Positions 6,235-7,294 of a stretch of 7,294 bases of DNA are shown one piece after another. The notes below the pieces were generated by a model. It did no database searches, was not told where the DNA came from, and saw only the letters and a program-made list of their open reading frames with translations. The translations under genes and the position numbers were made by a program. Source of the stretch: Bordetella parapertussis (lineage in GTDB: Bacteria; Pseudomonadota; Gammaproteobacteria; Burkholderiales; Burkholderiaceae_D); the NCBI GenBank assembly GCA_945867725.1, contig CAMBJI010000098.1:1-7294 (forward strand), read 5' to 3'. Position 1 is the stretch's first letter. Every line of letters starts with the position of its first letter.

Positions 6235-7050
6235 TCAGTCTTTGGTGTCTTCCGTGTCTTCCGTGTCTTCCGAGTCTTCGTCGAGTTCGCCGGAAAGTTC
6301 ATCGGCCCGTCGTTGTGCCTGGCTGAGATCGAGCGTGCCTTCGTAAATGGAGCGACCGCAGATCACGCCTTCGATGCCTTCGTCCTGAACGGCACACAGG
6401 GCTTCGACATCCTTGATATCGTGAACGCCACCCGATGCGATAACGGGAATCTTCATACTCTGAGCCAGCTTGACGGTCGCTTCGATGTTGACACCCTTCA
6501 TCATGCCGTCGCGACCGATGTCGGTATAGACAATGGCTTCGCAACCATAGTCTTCGAATTTTTTAGCGAGATCTATCACTTCATGGCCAGAGAGCTTGCT
6601 CCAGCCATCCGTCGCAACCTTGCCGTCTTTAGCATCAAGTCCGACGATGATTTGACCGGGAAAGGCACTGCAAGCGTCATGCAGAAAGCCTGGATTTTTT
6701 ACCGCAGCGGTACCGATGATGATGTAGGAGATGCCATCGTCGAGATAGCGCTCGATGGTATCGAGATCACGTATACCGCCGCCGAGCTGCACGGGGATTT
6801 CCTCTATGTCGTGCTCATCAGCATAGCCACGTACCGCCGCGAGGATGGCTTTGATCGCCGGCTCATTTTTCGGCTTGCCGGCAAATGCGCCATTCAGATC
6901 GACCAGATGCAGGCGCCGGGCGCCCTTTTCGAGCCAGTGGCGGGCCATCTGGGCAGGATCTTCAGAAAAGACCGTGACCTGATCCATGTCACCTTGTTTA
7001 AGGCGTACGCATTGACCGTCTTTGAGGTCGATAGCAGGTATAAGCAGCAT
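6235..7050 (-). CDS. hisA: ProFAR isomerase HisA with an acidic C-terminal tail
   Basis: HisA isomerises ProFAR to PRFAR, the substrate of HisHF, in a (beta-alpha)8 barrel paralogous to HisF. Catalytic Asp8 ([11 protein letters not shown]) and Asp139 (VGLDAKDG) are present. Other marks are QLGGGIR (88-94), [11 protein letters not shown] (176-186), [12 protein letters not shown] (203-214) and [12 protein letters not shown] (231-242). The protein is 271 residues, against about 240-250 for most HisA, because of a tail from about 253 with the sequence [18 protein letters not shown], encoded by a 9-base tandem repeat. The tail is a probable disordered add-on, as the barrel is complete without it. 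The gene begins 62 bases after the hisH stop with no clear Shine-Dalgarno and ends one base before hisF. Confidence 0.97.
   Translation of the reverse strand: MLLIPAIDLKDGQCVRLKQGDMDQVTVFSEDPAQMARHWLEKGARRLHLVDLNGAFAGKPKNEPAIKAILAAVRGYADEHDIEEIPVQLGGGIRDLDTIERYLDDGISYIIIGTAAVKNPGFLHDACSAFPGQIIVGLDAKDGKVATDGWSKLSGHEVIDLAKKFEDYGCEAIVYTDIGRDGMMKGVNIEATVKLAQSMKIPVIASGGVHDIKDVEALCAVQDEGIEGVICGRSIYEGTLDLSQAQRRADELSGELDEDSEDTEDTEDTKD
6246..6281. repeat. 9-base tandem repeat at the hisA 3' end
   Basis: Three perfect copies of TGTCTTCCG (6246-6272, plus strand) are followed by one degenerate copy (6273-6281); a 6/9 match also precedes them at 6237-6245. On the minus strand they read GAA GAC ACG and encode Glu-Asp-Thr units of the HisA tail. 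Being a multiple of three, gain or loss of units would change tail length without a frameshift. Confidence 0.85.
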
Positions 7051-7112
7051 GGCTACTGGTAGTGAAATGAGTTAATCAAGAGTTCAGACAAGGCGGATAC
7101 CGCGGACGCGAA

Positions 7113-7294
7113 TCAAGGGTTCCAATGTACAAAATTTTTATAAAGCTGCAAACCAGCCGATGCACTTTTTTCAGGATGGAACTGGGTCGCAAAAATATTA
7201 TCCCGTCCTGCAGCGCAACAAAATGGGGCGCCGTACACACTCTCGGCAAGCACATGCGCCGCGTTTTCCGGTACGGCGTAATAGCTGTGGACGA
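7113..7294 (-). CDS. hisH: Imidazole glycerol phosphate synthase, glutamine amidotransferase subunit HisH (C-terminal part)
   Basis: The last 59 codons of hisH enter from the right edge; the start and the nucleophile Cys lie outside. HisH hydrolyses glutamine and channels ammonia to HisF. The visible part has [10 protein letters not shown] (the conserved VHSYY segment), then [20 protein letters not shown], holding the catalytic His and Glu (FHPE) of class I amidotransferases, and ends HWNP. The 62-base gap to hisA holds no gene and no convincing promoter. The order hisH-hisA-hisF is the common proteobacterial one. Confidence 0.97.
   Translation of the reverse strand, partial: VHSYYAVPENAAHVLAESVYGAPFCCAAGRDNIFATQFHPEKSASAGLQLYKNFVHWNP

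Noticed and set aside
6234..6302. HisF start 23 codons upstream
   Set aside because: The extension only reads the HisA repeat in another frame (Thr-Arg-Lys units), and [13 protein letters not shown] is the normal HisF N-terminus.
6166..7062. 298-codon plus-strand open frame
   Set aside because: It is fully antisense to hisA and the hisF start, both with intact catalytic motifs, and resembles no family I recognise.
7051..7112. Promoter in the hisH-hisA gap
   Set aside because: No -35/-10 pair with proper spacing is seen on the minus strand.

Overview
This window is a tightly packed housekeeping region of a Gram-negative proteobacterium, almost certainly a betaproteobacterium. The order hisH-hisA-hisF-hisI-hisE-hinT-tatA-tatB-tatC, convergent on an HtrA-type protease that is divergent from a Nif3-family gene, is one I know from Burkholderiales and relatives. 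Separate hisI and hisE genes and the long basic TatB tail fit this. GC content looks moderate, and a lineage such as Oxalobacteraceae is possible, but that is a guess. I see no insertion sequence, prophage, CRISPR array, tRNA or rRNA, and no gene-free stretch over 300 bases.

Layout from left to right. Positions 1-648 (minus) hold the N-terminal part of a Nif3/YbgI-family metalloprotein, cut by the window edge. Position 688-1866 (plus) is a membrane-anchored HtrA protease with one PDZ domain. It is followed 5 bases later by a DUF2461 gene (1872-2552, plus). Then, all on the minus strand and convergent with DUF2461, come tatC (2562-3326), tatB (3330-3857), tatA (3930-4151), hinT (4210-4578), hisE (4696-5064), hisI (5068-5472), hisF (5469-6233), hisA (6235-7050) and the 3' end of hisH (7113-7294). 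The minus-strand run reads as the distal half of a his operon continuing into tat.

How they work together. HisH and HisF form imidazole-glycerol-phosphate synthase. HisE and HisI catalyse the second and third steps of histidine synthesis, and HisA makes the substrate of HisHF. TatA, TatB and TatC form the twin-arginine translocase for folded proteins. The HtrA protease is a periplasmic quality-control enzyme. HinT is a small purine nucleoside phosphoramidase.

The most interesting signal is at the start of the Nif3 gene. The only ATG with a Shine-Dalgarno (674) is in the wrong frame. An A8 run, a 9-base spacer and a perfect 9-bp stem-loop follow, so a -1 slip on A8 would join that ATG exactly to the Nif3 frame. 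This is the layout of a programmed -1 frameshift, although a one-base homopolymer error or a GTG start at 648 are serious alternatives. Lesser points are a strong GC hairpin between tatA and tatB where tatB has no ribosome-binding site, an acidic repeat-built tail on HisA, and only 13 bases between two divergent start codons.
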